The position numbers and the translations under genes are program-made. This document shows positions 43,111-53,300 of a stretch of 64,000 nt of DNA, piece by piece. The notes beneath the pieces were generated by a model, which searched no databases, was not told where the DNA came from, and saw only the letters and a list, made by a program, of their open reading frames with translations. Source of the stretch: DATJGR01 sp963735085 (lineage in GTDB: Bacteria > Pseudomonadota > Gammaproteobacteria > Pseudomonadales > Azotimanducaceae); NCBI GenBank assembly GCA_963735085.1, contig CAVTJP010000005.1:2418001-2482000 (forward strand), given 5' to 3'. The number at the start of each line of letters is the position of its first letter. The stretch's first letter is position 1.

Positions 43111-44685
43111 ATGCGCTCTGTGTACCTCTTTACGTTCGCGACGTTGATCACCGGGCTCGGTTGGCTGGCGCTGCTGCCGCCGATGGAGGGCTTCGACGAG
43201 ACGGCACATTTCTCCTACATTCAGCAGATTGCCGATACCGGCACGATCCCGGTGTTCGGCAACAGTTTTCTCTCCCGTGATGTGCAGAGGTACCGCGAGC
43301 AACTGCCGACGCCTTACGCAAGCATGCCGCCATTCGACTCAAATGGCGCAATCACCTACCAGCGATTCTTCGGCAAACCGGTCAGCGCAGATGCGCGGCG
43401 CGAACTGACGTCCCCGCGCCGGTTCGCGCCGAGCGCGGAGCCCAACTGGCAGTCGCAGCACCCGCCGCTGTACTACCTCGCTATGGCGCCGCTGTACCGT
43501 GTGAGCGCGGCGTGGAGTTGGCCCGCGCAATTTCTGCTGATGCGCGTAGTGTCGTGGTTGATCGCGATGACCGGACTCGTGCTGGGCATCGTCGCCGCAT
43601 ACCGCTACTGGCCCGATGACGATCGCGCCGCTGCCGCCACGGTTAGCGCGGCGTGGCCGTTTCTGGTGCCGATGTTCTTTCCTGAGATGGCGCGACTGGG
43701 TAACGATTCGCTGTGTCTGCTGGTTGCCGGTGCGGTCTGGTACGTGCTGATGCGGATGGTGGCGGTCGGCGCACGCCGCCGCGATGCGGCTCTGCTGGGT
43801 GTGCTGCTTGGTCTCGGCTTGCTGACCAAGGCATTCTTCCTGCCAATTACCGGCGGCGTGATCGCCTTTCTTGCGCTGCGACGAGAATTCAGAATTGCCG
43901 GTATCGCGCTGGCGCTTGCCGCGTTGGTCGGCGGGCCCTGGTACATCTACAAGTTTCTGTCCTACGGGGTCGCGACCGGCGCGTACGAGCAAGTCCTGTT
44001 GGCAGAACAAGGCGGGCTGCTGGCGGGACTGGCGGCGAGGTTCAATGTGGCTGCGCTTGCACATGGCATCGCCGGCATCGTCGCGACGACTTCGTGGGCC
44101 GGCACGTGGTCACTGGCACGGCTGCCGGACGTGTTCCGGCTCCCCCTCGTGCTGCTGTTGGCGATTCCGCTTGGCGCGTACACATTCGGTCTGCTGCGCA
44201 CGCGCGTCAGCGATATCGTGTGGGCGCCGGTGTGGATCGTCGGGGCAGTCGTTGCCGGTCTCGTTCATCACGTGCTCGTACGCATTGCCCTGTCCGGCGA
44301 AGGAACGGGCACACCAGGTTGGTATCTCCATCTGCTCGCGGGTCCGCTCGGATTCGCATACGCGGTGGGTGTGCTGCGAATGACGCGCTGGAAAATTGCG
44401 CGTCCGCTACTGTTGACGCTCTCAACGTACACGCTCGGCTACTTCGCGGTCGTCAGCTGGCTGCAGCTGTTGATGTACTCGGGGTGCGTCGCGAAGGTCG
44501 GTGCAGTGAAATACTACGGTCTGCCCACGGGCGCTTCGTGCATGACCGATGTGGTCGCGCTATATCGGCATCTCTCACTGATCGCCGAGCCAGCCGCGGG
44601 GCTGGCGTTTCTGGCGCTTGGGCTTACGCTCGGCGGATTCGCGCTCACGTCATTGCCAGCTCGTCTGCGACGAGCGGCTAACTGA
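43111..44685 (+). CDS. DUF2142/GT-C-like polytopic membrane protein
   Basis: 524 aa from ATG 43111. About 11-12 hydrophobic helices. The first extracytoplasmic loop begins LPPMEGFDETAHFSYIQQIA, with the acidic DE pair typical of lipid-linked GT-C glycosyltransferases and of DUF2142, followed by NWQSQHPPLYYLAMAPLYR. FPEMARLGNDSLCLLVAG and LGLLTKAFFLPITG also fit. Probably transfers a sugar or alters a surface polymer using polyprenyl-phosphate donors. No other glycan genes are nearby. Its last 8 bp overlap the VOC gene on the other strand. Confidence 0.7.
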   Translation: MRSVYLFTFATLITGLGWLALLPPMEGFDETAHFSYIQQIADTGTIPVFGNSFLSRDVQRYREQLPTPYASMPPFDSNGAITYQRFFGKPVSADARRELTSPRRFAPSAEPNWQSQHPPLYYLAMAPLYRVSAAWSWPAQFLLMRVVSWLIAMTGLVLGIVAAYRYWPDDDRAAAATVSAAWPFLVPMFFPEMARLGNDSLCLLVAGAVWYVLMRMVAVGARRRDAALLGVLLGLGLLTKAFFLPITGGVIAFLALRREFRIAGIALALAALVGGPWYIYKFLSYGVATGAYEQVLLAEQGGLLAGLAARFNVAALAHGIAGIVATTSWAGTWSLARLPDVFRLPLVLLLAIPLGAYTFGLLRTRVSDIVWAPVWIVGAVVAGLVHHVLVRIALSGEGTGTPGWYLHLLAGPLGFAYAVGVLRMTRWKIARPLLLTLSTYTLGYFAVVSWLQLLMYSGCVAKVGAVKYYGLPTGASCMTDVVALYRHLSLIAEPAAGLAFLALGLTLGGFALTSLPARLRRAAN

Positions 44686-45124
44686 TCTTGTATGCGTCGC
44701 CGACGCGTCGTTGCAGTTCGTCCTTGGCCACGTCGGCTTCGATCGGCGTGGCGATCATCCAACGATGCCCGAACGGATCTTTGAGGGTTCCGGAGCGCTC
44801 ACCGTAGGGCTGGTCCTCCACTGCGCGCTGAATCACGGCGCCAGCCGCGGCAGCGCGCTCAGCTACGGCACCCGCGTCGGCAACCCGAAGATGCAAAGTC
44901 ATCGGTGTGCCGCCGAGGGTTTCGGGACTCAGTACGTCGATCTCCGGATGTTCATCCGACAGCATGATCTTCGCACCGTCGATTTCGATCTCCGCGTGGC
45001 CGATGCGGCCGTTGGGTTCGGTGTAGCGCGCGCCGCTCTCGACGGCGCCGAACACGTGCTTGTAGAAATCGATCGCGCGCGCAGCGCCTTTGACGGTGAT
45101 ATAGGGCGTGACTATCTGGTTCAT
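44678..45124 (-). CDS. VOC family protein (PhnB-like)
   Basis: 148 aa from ATG at 45124. MNQIVTPYITVKGAARAIDF, YKHVFGAVE, RIGHAEIEIDGAKIMLSDE, TMTLHLRV-type segment, and TLKDPFGHRWMIATPIEAD are the hallmark of PhnB-like VOC proteins. Last gene of the ArsR-SRPBCC-VOC operon; its start overlaps the SRPBCC stop. Members of such operons are usually of unknown substrate. Confidence 0.85.
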   Translation of the reverse strand: MNQIVTPYITVKGAARAIDFYKHVFGAVESGARYTEPNGRIGHAEIEIDGAKIMLSDEHPEIDVLSPETLGGTPMTLHLRVADAGAVAERAAAAGAVIQRAVEDQPYGERSGTLKDPFGHRWMIATPIEADVAKDELQRRVGDAYKIS

Positions 45125-45657
45125 CCTGCGTTCCTCGTGAAACCGGTTGTGACCGGCGGGCGGGTTGTCGTTGATGTGGAGGCAATTCGCGAAATGTGCG
45201 TGCGTAGCGCGGACAGATTGTCGGCCCAAAGGCCCGCCTTCATGTATTCGTACGCGCGTCCTGTTTGGCCGTGACGCGCGGGATGATCGGGACGTAACGT
45301 CTGCCAACCGCGATGCTCGACCGATACGCGCGTGCCGGTCTCGATGGCGTCGAAGCGCACCTCGACTTCGGTCGTCTCCGCGTCGGCGAAACTCGGCAGC
45401 CGCCAGCTCAGCAGCAACCGCTCACCCGGCAACCATTGAACGACGCGGCCGATGACGAATGTCGTGCCGTCGGCGTAGGTTTCCAGCAGTCGCCCCGCGG
45501 GACCGGGTTCGAATGTCAGCGTGCCATCCGAGGGTGGCCGGAACCGATGTTTTGGACCACGCAGCCACCAGGTATCAATCTGTGACGTGAATACCTCGAA
45601 CGCGACCTGCGGATTCGCCGCGACCTCGATAGAGACAGTGACCGTCGGATCGTTCAT
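45121..45657 (-). CDS. SRPBCC / AHSA1 domain protein
   Basis: 178 aa. START-like fold of the Aha1/YndB group: VSIEVAANPQVAFEVFTSQI, WWLRGPKHRFRP, GRLLETYADGTTFVIGRVV, GERLLLSWRLPSF, TEVEVRFDAIETGTRVSVEH, RGW, and a closing helix. It binds a hydrophobic ligand by family knowledge. Overlaps the ArsR gene by 4 bp and the VOC gene by 4 bp; co-regulated with both. Tail after residue 160 is Thr/Arg-rich and variable. Confidence 0.85.
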   Translation of the reverse strand: MNDPTVTVSIEVAANPQVAFEVFTSQIDTWWLRGPKHRFRPPSDGTLTFEPGPAGRLLETYADGTTFVIGRVVQWLPGERLLLSWRLPSFADAETTEVEVRFDAIETGTRVSVEHRGWQTLRPDHPARHGQTGRAYEYMKAGLWADNLSALRTHISRIASTSTTTRPPVTTGFTRNAG

Positions 45658-46049
45658 CTGCGGGTGCGCCCGCGCGTCCGGTTGCGCGCCTTAGCGGCTT
45701 GGCTGGTGGTTCGCTTCGCCGCGGCGTCAGCGGCCGTCTTGAAGGCACCGAGTTGATCGCGCCAGAAGGTGTGGACATCGCCGAGCCAGTCGCGCAATTC
45801 CTCGAACCGATTCGGTCGCAAACGGTAAACGCGTATGCGCGCGTCTTCATTGGAATGTTCTGCTTCGATCAGTGCGCTATCGCGCAACAGCTTCAGGTGC
45901 TTGCTCATCATCGGGGCACTCGTGGTGAGCATCGCAGCGAGTTCGCCGGCGCGCCGAGGTTGAACTTTCAGTAGTTCGATGATGCCGCGGCGAACCGGAT
46001 CGGCCAGTGCGGTGAGCGTGTCGTCGATATTCGAAGCGGTGGGCGACAT
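45654..46049 (-). CDS. ArsR-family regulator
   Basis: 131 aa from ATG at 46049. Winged HTH: LTALADPVRRGIIELLKVQP, RRAGELAAMLTTSAPMMSKH, LKLLRDSALIEAEHSNEDAR, then RFEELRDWLGDVHTFWRDQL. No metal-binding ELCVCDL motif, so it is of the SRPBCC-associated type rather than an arsenic sensor. It heads its own operon and likely represses it through the palindrome at 46062-46076. A Lys/Arg/Ala-rich C-terminal tail is seen. Confidence 0.9.
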   Translation of the reverse strand: MSPTASNIDDTLTALADPVRRGIIELLKVQPRRAGELAAMLTTSAPMMSKHLKLLRDSALIEAEHSNEDARIRVYRLRPNRFEELRDWLGDVHTFWRDQLGAFKTAADAAAKRTTSQAAKARNRTRGRTRR

Positions 46050-46061
46050 TGGAAGATCTAT

Positions 46062-46106
46062 TTTCTAATTTAGAAATAGTTAACTAAAATAGAAAATATA
46101 TGTCAA
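46062..46106 (-). promoter_or_regulatory. Promoter and palindromic operator of the ArsR operon
   Basis: Minus strand: -35 TTGACA (46101-46106, consensus), 17-bp spacer, -10 TTAACT (46078-46083). The perfect palindrome TTTCTAATTTAGAAA (46062-46076) lies over the expected transcription start, where ArsR repressors bind. This AT-rich block stands out from its GC-rich surroundings. The -35 box overlaps the stop codon of the upstream gene. Confidence 0.7.
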
Positions 46107-47773
46107 CTCCGCGAACGATCGCGCCATGCGTTCCAGATCGCTGTGGCTTTATCGCTCGCGCTCAGGCGATCGTCGGACAGCGCATCGAGCATGTCGGAGA
46201 GGCGTTTCGATTTGACGATCGTGTACAGGGTCAACCAGCCGGTCGCTACGAGTACGACAAAGGTGATCGCGAGCTTCGTTGCGAGTGGCTCCGCAGCCGC
46301 CGCGATCAGGTTCATGCCGAGGAAGCCCGTCGTCACGGTTCCGATCAAACCGAAGATCGTCACCACCGTCAGCCGCACGACGGTGTTGGCCTGCCGACGC
46401 AGGCTGTCGCTGTCGAGGTATTCGTCCATGTCGTGAATGCGTTCTTTGACTTCCGCGTATAACGGATCGAGGCCGAGATGATCGGCGCACATCTTGAATA
46501 ATGCCTTCGCGGTTGCCTGTTCCGAGATGTCGTGAAACCAGTAGCGGTGCGTGAAGCGCAGGAAAATTTCGAAGCGCTGTCGGATCGCGCGCTTGAAACG
46601 CTTTACTGAATCCGGATTGCCGACTTCGAGTCGCTCGAGTGCGTGCACGAGTTGATCCGACACCATCAGCAGTGCGGCTTTCTGAAAATGAGCGATCAGG
46701 AACAGCAGGAAGTGCTGGTGACGGAACTGCGCCAGCACGCCGCTATCGGTGTTCGTGAAGAACGGCCAATTGGCATCGCCGACGACGGTAAGGCCGTGAC
46801 CGCAACACAGGTAGCGCGTGTTGCGTCCGTCGCTGCCGTCACCGCCTTCGGTCCAATAGCGGTCGTAGCAATAGCGCTGTTCGAAATCGGCCACGTAGTG
46901 TTCCGAATACGGCAGCGAAGAATCGCCTTCGCCGGCGCCGGTCACGAGGCCCAGGCGCACGAGGTCCCGGCGCGACAAAGCCCGCACATTCTGCATCCCC
47001 AGATAGGCCATCACCGGCATGCGGTAGTACTCGATCATGCGGTAACGGATTTCGCCGGGTGTAGCGGTTTGATCCTGGACCAGCGGATAGAGCATGTAGG
47101 CCCAATGCGCGCCGATCCGCGGCACGTGTTGCCGGCCGACGAAGGCCAGGAATTTTTCACGCTCGTGCGAATCCGATTCCGCGAGCACGCGCCCGTCCGC
47201 CGCCAGCCACTCGACGCGATACATCGAATGGATGCCTTGGCCACGCGCGTCCCAACCGGCAGGATAGGCGCGGCCGAAGCGATGCAGAATTTCCTGTGCG
47301 ACGTCGAGCGGCAGATCGTTCGCATAGACCTCGACGTTCAACAGGGTCACGTCGATGTCGAAGAAGAAATACAGATCGACATGCGCGATCGTAAGCTCAA
47401 TCGGCGCCACGTCGGGCGTCACTGTCAGCCGTACAGTGGCGATGTCCTCGCGTCGGAATATGCGCATCGGCGAATGTCCGGGCGCGTCCGGATCGCGGCT
47501 GACTGCCCGGCCGCCTTCGCCATACAGGAACCGTTGGACATACGGCAGAAACGTCACGAGCTCGTTGTAGTGGCGTTCCTGATAATCGCCTGGCTTGCCG
47601 CTGAATTCGTTGGCGGCTTCGTGCCATACACTGCCGGCAGCTTCCGATTGCAGCACTTCCCAATGGCGCTGCACCTGCTTACCTTCGCGCAGCGGCATCA
47701 ATTGCAGAGGCCACAGCAGGATCTGCCGGAAGTGGCGGACGCGCTTTGTTTGGCTCGTCGAGGTGTCGGGCAT
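46103..47773 (-). CDS. Large soluble protein with CorA-like C-terminal GMN membrane hairpin
   Basis: 556 aa from ATG at 47773. Residues 1-460 are soluble and not recognised (ELTIAHVDLYFFFDIDVTLL, YRVEWLAADGRVLAESDSHE, LCCGHGLTVVGDANWPFFT). Residues about 470-535 carry two hydrophobic helices: TVVTIFGLIGTVTTGFLGMN and KLAITFVVLVATGWLTLYTI. GMN at the end of the first helix is the selectivity signature of CorA magnesium channels. The preceding helix region is CorA-like too, but the N-terminus is about twice the CorA length. A cation channel with a novel sensory domain is possible. Confidence 0.6.
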   Translation of the reverse strand: MPDTSTSQTKRVRHFRQILLWPLQLMPLREGKQVQRHWEVLQSEAAGSVWHEAANEFSGKPGDYQERHYNELVTFLPYVQRFLYGEGGRAVSRDPDAPGHSPMRIFRREDIATVRLTVTPDVAPIELTIAHVDLYFFFDIDVTLLNVEVYANDLPLDVAQEILHRFGRAYPAGWDARGQGIHSMYRVEWLAADGRVLAESDSHEREKFLAFVGRQHVPRIGAHWAYMLYPLVQDQTATPGEIRYRMIEYYRMPVMAYLGMQNVRALSRRDLVRLGLVTGAGEGDSSLPYSEHYVADFEQRYCYDRYWTEGGDGSDGRNTRYLCCGHGLTVVGDANWPFFTNTDSGVLAQFRHQHFLLFLIAHFQKAALLMVSDQLVHALERLEVGNPDSVKRFKRAIRQRFEIFLRFTHRYWFHDISEQATAKALFKMCADHLGLDPLYAEVKERIHDMDEYLDSDSLRRQANTVVRLTVVTIFGLIGTVTTGFLGMNLIAAAAEPLATKLAITFVVLVATGWLTLYTIVKSKRLSDMLDALSDDRLSASDKATAIWNAWRDRSRS

Positions 47774-47968
47774 GCGTCGATCTCCCAGTGGCAGCGTAGC
47801 AGCGCGCCGCCGCTGCTGCACGCTGCGCGCCATCCCTGGGAGCGTCGGTGACCGTGCGCGCCTCGAACGCCTCGTCGATGTCAAATGGTGTTGTGGATTG
47901 CGCCGATTGGATCATTGCCGGATCATCGATCCTTTAGAGAATACGCGGCACAGTCGGATGCATGGCGC

Positions 47969-49150
47969 ATGAGTGCGATCGAATCGTTCCGTCGGCAGAC
48001 GCGTGAATGGCTCGCGCAGAACTGCCCGCCGGGGGCGCGTGGCCCGGGTCAGATTCCGTGGGGCGCGACGCGCGTGCCGCTCGAGGACGATGCGCGGTTG
48101 TGGCTCGAGGCAATGGCATCGCGCGGCTGGACCGTGCCGACGTGGCCGCGCGAGTATGGTGGCGCCGAGCTGACCAGCGAGCAGTATCTCGTGCTGCTGG
48201 AAGAGCTGCGCCGCATAGATGCACGTTCGCCATTGACCGGACGCGGCGTCAACTACATCGGTCCGACCCTGCTCGACTACGGCACGCCGGAACAGAAGGC
48301 GCGTTGGCTGCCCGGCATCGCACGCGGCGAGGGCGGCTGGTGTATGGGTTACTCGGAGCCCGGCGCAGGCTCCGATCTCGCGAACCTGAGCACCCGCGCG
48401 GTGCTCGACGGCGATCGCTATGTGATCAATGGCCGTAAGACCTGGACATCGGATGCGATGGAATCCGATTACATCTTCGCGCTGGTGAGGACCGACCCGA
48501 ACGCACCGAAGCACGACGGCATCAGCCTGATGTTGATCGACATGCATCAGAGCGGCGTGCAGGTGCGCCCGATCCGGCTGATCAGTGGCAACTCGCCGTT
48601 CAACGAGACGCTGTTCGAAGATGCGATTGCGCGGCGTGACGATGTCGTTGGTCCGCTGAATCAGGGCTGGACAGTCGGCAAGCGGCTGCTGCAGTACGAA
48701 CGCTCAACCCATGCCGGCATCAACATTTCAGGCACGCAAGGCCGCGTCGCCGAAACGCCGCTGGCCGATATCATCAGGCGCTATGCACCAGATGTGCACG
48801 GGCGCATTGCCGATTCGAATCAGCGCGCGGCGCTGACACGCCACGAGATGAATCAGCATGCCTATCGATTGACGCAACGTCGCGTGATTGAAGAAACGCG
48901 CGCCCGCGCGCCGGGGTTCGCGTCGTCAGCCGTGAAGCTGTCCGGCGCCGTACTCGCCAAGGAACGGACTGAGTTGCAGATCGCGGCGATGGGATTCAAG
49001 GGCATTGGATGGGACGGCGAAGCGTTTTCGCACGAAGAGCTTTCCGCCACGCGAACATGGTTGCGACAGAAGGCCGCCACCATTGCGGGTGGTACCGCCG
49101 AGATACAGTTGAACATCATTGCGAAGCGTGTGTTGGGACTTCCGGATTAG
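47969..49150 (+). CDS. Acyl-CoA dehydrogenase
   Basis: 393 aa from ATG 47969. FAD flavoenzyme oxidising acyl-CoA to enoyl-CoA. Signatures: WPREYGGAELTSEQYLVLLE, GEGGWCMGYSEPGAGSDLAN, LSTRAVLDGDRYVINGRKTW, GFKGIGWDGEAFS and the C-terminal TIAGGTAEIQLNIIAKRVLG. The FadE17/caiA-like group by pattern. Monocistronic, closed by a hairpin terminator at 49168-49206. Chain-length or steroid substrate not predictable. Confidence 0.9.
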   Translation: MSAIESFRRQTREWLAQNCPPGARGPGQIPWGATRVPLEDDARLWLEAMASRGWTVPTWPREYGGAELTSEQYLVLLEELRRIDARSPLTGRGVNYIGPTLLDYGTPEQKARWLPGIARGEGGWCMGYSEPGAGSDLANLSTRAVLDGDRYVINGRKTWTSDAMESDYIFALVRTDPNAPKHDGISLMLIDMHQSGVQVRPIRLISGNSPFNETLFEDAIARRDDVVGPLNQGWTVGKRLLQYERSTHAGINISGTQGRVAETPLADIIRRYAPDVHGRIADSNQRAALTRHEMNQHAYRLTQRRVIEETRARAPGFASSAVKLSGAVLAKERTELQIAAMGFKGIGWDGEAFSHEELSATRTWLRQKAATIAGGTAEIQLNIIAKRVLGLPD

Positions 49151-49167
49151 TGCGACAAGCAAAAAGG

Positions 49168-49206
49168 GGGTCAGAACGACTTTTGGTACGAAAGTCGTTC
49201 TGACCC
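49168..49206. terminator. 16-bp bidirectional hairpin terminator
   Basis: GGGTCAGAACGACTTT (49168-49183) and AAAGTCGTTCTGACCC (49191-49206) form a perfect stem with a 7-nt loop. Five A precede it and GCTTTTCTTG follows it, so it can end transcription on both strands. The GGGGTCAG-type ends resemble the tips of small REP-like or mobile palindromes, but only one copy was seen. Confidence 0.65.
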
Positions 49207-49258
49207 GCTTTTCTTGCCTCTTTTCTCGATAGTTGGGTAGTACGGACGAGGTAAGCGC

Positions 49259-50326
49259 GTGCTGGTTTGGGTTGGTTTCGTCGGTTTCATTCTGCTCGTG
49301 CTGGCGCTCGATCTGGGCGTGTTTCAGCGCGACGCACACGCGGTATCGATGCGTGAAGCATTGCTGCGCAGCGCAGCGTGGATCTCGCTGGGTCTCGGGT
49401 TTGGCATTTTCGTGTACTTCGCATACGAATTGCAGTGGTTCGGGCTCGGGCACGCGGTCGATTCAGTGGATGGGTTCGTCAACGATGGCACGCTTGCGCT
49501 GGCGAAGTATCTGACCGGCTACATCGTCGAACAGTCACTCAGCGCCGACAACGTCGTTGTGATGGTCGCGGTGTTTGCGATCTTTGGTGTGGCGCCGCAA
49601 TACCAGCATCGCGTGCTGTTCTGGGGCATCCTCGGCGCCATGGTGCTGCGCGGTCTGATGATCGCGCTCGGCGCTTCCCTGATCTACCGGTTTCATTGGA
49701 TTCTGTATGTGTTTGGTGGGTTTCTGATTCTGATCGGCCTGCGGATGTTGCTCGTCAGGATGAAGCATTCCGATCTCGTGCATAACCCGATCATTCGCCT
49801 GGTGCGCCGCTTCATGCCGGTGACAGCACAGTTTCACGGCGGCCACTTCGTCGTGCGCGCCGGTAGTGACGCCTTCGAACCCGTGGTGCCCGGTGCGCGC
49901 CGCAATGGTGACGCGATGATTGAGACGGCGAAGGCCGGCGCGCTGCTGCTGACGCCGCTCGGGGTTGCACTGGTGGTGATTGAACTCAGCGACCTGGTAT
50001 TTGCGGTCGATTCGATCCCGGCGGTCTTCTCGATCACCACAGATCCGTTCCTGGTGTTTACGAGTAACGTGTTTGCGATTCTCGGTTTGCGTTCGCTGTA
50101 CTTTGCGCTGGCAGGATTGCTGTACCGGTTCCGCTACCTGAATACGGCGATCGCCGTCGTACTCGTGGTCGTCGGTGTCAAGATGCTGGCATCGTCGTGG
50201 ATCAAGATGACGTTCGGCTCGCGCGCCAATTTCTATCTACTCGCGCTGATCGTGTCGATTCTGACGATCGGTATTGCTGTGTCTTGGGTCGCCGGCGCGG
50301 GCCGTTCCGGCGACGGCCGACGCTGA
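49259..50326 (+). CDS. TerC/Alx family membrane protein
   Basis: 355 aa from GTG 49259, with GAGG eight bases upstream. Nine hydrophobic helices. TerC signatures: LALDLGVFQRDAH, EQSLSADNVVVMVAVFAIFG, VVIELSDLVFAVDSIPAVFS, SNVFAILGLRSLYFALA. Conserved acidic residues in SADN and FAVDS are thought to handle metal, probably Mn2+ export as in Alx/MeeY types. Inner membrane. No yybP-ykoY-like leader could be recognised in the 108 bp upstream. Confidence 0.9.
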   Translation: MLVWVGFVGFILLVLALDLGVFQRDAHAVSMREALLRSAAWISLGLGFGIFVYFAYELQWFGLGHAVDSVDGFVNDGTLALAKYLTGYIVEQSLSADNVVVMVAVFAIFGVAPQYQHRVLFWGILGAMVLRGLMIALGASLIYRFHWILYVFGGFLILIGLRMLLVRMKHSDLVHNPIIRLVRRFMPVTAQFHGGHFVVRAGSDAFEPVVPGARRNGDAMIETAKAGALLLTPLGVALVVIELSDLVFAVDSIPAVFSITTDPFLVFTSNVFAILGLRSLYFALAGLLYRFRYLNTAIAVVLVVVGVKMLASSWIKMTFGSRANFYLLALIVSILTIGIAVSWVAGAGRSGDGRR

Positions 50327-50351
50327 GCGGTGCATTGCACGAGACTACGCG

Positions 50352-53300
50352 CTAGTGCGCGGATCTCTGACGAATCACTGCAGATTGCTCGGCCCAGTTC
50401 GGCCGCGCTTCAGTCGCGGGCTCGGTCGGTAGCGGTTGTACGGGTGGTAGTGGCTTCGGCGCAACGATCCGCTTCAGCGCGACCTGAACTTTGTACACGT
50501 ACGTAAAGACGACCGGTACGACCACGAGGCTCAGCAATGTGGATGTGATCAGGCCACCGATGACGGCGATCCCCATAGGCGCGCGGAAGCTGGTGTCGGC
50601 ATCGAGACCAAGCGCAACCGGCGACATGCCGGCAATCATGGCCAGCGTCGTCATCACGATCGGTCGCGCGCGCTTCTGACACGCATCGAGTAGCGCCTCA
50701 GTCAGTTCCATACCCCGATCGCGCATCGACACGATGGCGTATTCGACGAGCAGAATGGAATTCTTGGTCGTGATACCCATCAGCATCAATAGGCCGATCA
50801 TCGCTGGCATTGACAGATACTGGTGCGCCAGCAGCAAAGCAAGGAATGCACCGCCCACCGACAGTGGCAACGCAGCGAGGATCGTGATCGGCTGCAGGAA
50901 ATCTTTAAACAACAGTACGAGCACCAGATACACGCACAGGACGCCTGACACCATGGCGAGGCCGAAGCTGCCGAACATCTGTTTCATCTGCTCGCCGTCG
51001 CCGGCGTCGATCTTTTTCACGCCTGCCGGCAGATGCAGGATAGACGGCAGCCGATCGATTTCGCGCGTCACTGCGCCGAGCGGCAGGCCGCCGAGTTCGG
51101 CGTCGATGTTGACGTTGCGGCTGCGGTCGAACCGGTCGATCTGCGCCGGACCGCTGCCGATGCTCACGTCCGCGACGCTGCTCAGCGGCACCAGACCATG
51201 ATTGCCCGGCACCCGCATCTGTTTGATCGCGGCGAGATCACTGCGCGCGGTCAGCGGCAATTGCACGCGAATGTCCACCTGTCGATCCGGCAGGTTCAAC
51301 TTCGGCAGCGCCTTGTCGTAGTCGCCTGCGGTCGCAACGTGCACCGTTTCGCCGATGCTGGCCGCGGTGACACCGAGTTCAGCGGCACGCGCGAAATCGG
51401 GCTTGATCAGAATCTCAGGCCGCAACAGACTGGCACTGGACGTGACGTTGCCGAGGCCAGGTATGCCGCGCAGATCGCGCACGACGGCGTGGGCAGCGCG
51501 TTGCAGCGTGTCTGAATCGTCGCCGGACAGCACCAGTTGCACTTTTTCACCGTTGCCGCCGTAGCCGATCGTGAACCTTGCGCCGGGCACGTTGCGTAGT
51601 TTCTGGCGTAGTTCGTTCTCGATTGCGGTCTGCGAGCGGGTGCGTTGGTCTACCGGTACGAGAGTCAATGTCAACGAGGCCTTGCGAATGTCGGCCGGGC
51701 CCCGGTCGCCGCCGCCTCGGCTCATCATGCCGCCGCCGGTATTGGCGCCGATCGACGAGAACACCTGGCTGATTTCTGGAATGGTGTGGGTGATCGCGCG
51801 TACCTCGTCGATGGTGCTGCGCGTCTCGGCAAGCGTGCTGCCGGGTGGCAGTTCGATTGTCAGGTGCGTCTGCGACCGGTCGCTTGCAGTCATGAAGCTG
51901 GTCGGCAGCAGTAGCACCAGCGCGAGCGATCCGAGGAAAAACCCCGTCGCGGCAACCATGACCAGAAGACGGTGCCGCAACGACCACGCGGCAACCCGCA
52001 GATACCAGTCGAGAATGCGGCTCTTCTCCGGCTCGCCGCGGTGCAGCGTCAGGAAACGCGCGGCGAGCATAGGTGTGAGCAAGCGCGCAACCGCCAGCGA
52101 CGCTAGCACCGCAACGACCGCGGTCCAGCCGAATTGCTTGAACACCAGCCCTGGAATGCCCCCCATCATGGCCGTTGGCAAGAACACCGCCACAAGGGTC
52201 ATGCTGGTGGCGATCACTGCGAGACCGATTTCTGTGGCTGCATCCATCGCGGCCCTGATGGGCGGTTTGCCGCCGCGCAGATGGCGGACGATGTTCTCCA
52301 CTTCGACGATGGCGTCGTCGACGAGCAGTCCGATGATCAGCGACAGTGCCAGCAGGGTGACGACGTTCAACGAGAAGCCGAGAAAATACATTGCCGCAAA
52401 CGTCGGAATGATCGATAGCGGCAACGCCGTCGCAGATATCAGGGTCGCTCGCCAGTCGCGCAGGAACAGCCACACCACGGCAATGGCCAGCAGCGCGCCT
52501 TCCCACAGCATGTTCATCGACGCATCGTATTCATGACGGATCTGGCTGACGGAATCGCTGACGAGATTGAATTTCACGCCGGGATGGGCGGCACCGAGCG
52601 CGGCAATGGCCTTATCGACATCTTCGGCGACCGCGAGCGCGCTGGTACCGCGCGATCGCATGATCTGAATGCATACGACCGGCACGCCATCAAGCAGCGC
52701 GAGTTGTGTCCGGTCAGCCGTCGTGTCGGAAATCTTCGCGATCTGGTCCAGGCGCATGTGCCGCCCATCCGAGAACGAGATGTCGAGCGCCCCGAGTTCA
52801 TCCGCCCGTTTGACGGTTGCCAGCGTTCGCAGCGATTGGCGGGCATCGCCGATCTCGGCGACACCGCCCGATAGCTGTTGCTGTACCTGTCGAAGCTGAC
52901 GAGATACCTCGGCTGCGCTGAGATTCATCGCAGCGAGCTGCGCCGGATCGAGTTCGATGCGCACTTCGCGGTTCACGCCACCGATGCGTGAAACGCTGCC
53001 GACGCCGGGTACCGACAACAGTGTCCGCGAGACGGTGTCGTCGGCGAACCAGGACAGGGCCTCCTCATCCATCCGGTCGGAGGCGATCGAATACGTCAGT
53101 ATCGGCATACCCGCCGTGTTGATCTTGCTGACGATCGGCTCATCCATGTCGCTGGGCAAATCGCCGCGGATGTTCGACACGGCCGCGCGCACGTCGTTGA
53201 GCGCCTCGAACAGGTTCTTCTGCAGGTGAAACCTCACCGTGGTGGTGGAAGTCCCTTCGGTAATCGTCGAGGTGATGTGTTCGATATCGCCGATCGTCGC

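Noticed and set aside
49151..49258. Possible yybP-ykoY Mn riboswitch ahead of the TerC-type gene
   Set aside because: The 108-bp gap is largely the terminator hairpin and no riboswitch core could be recognised.
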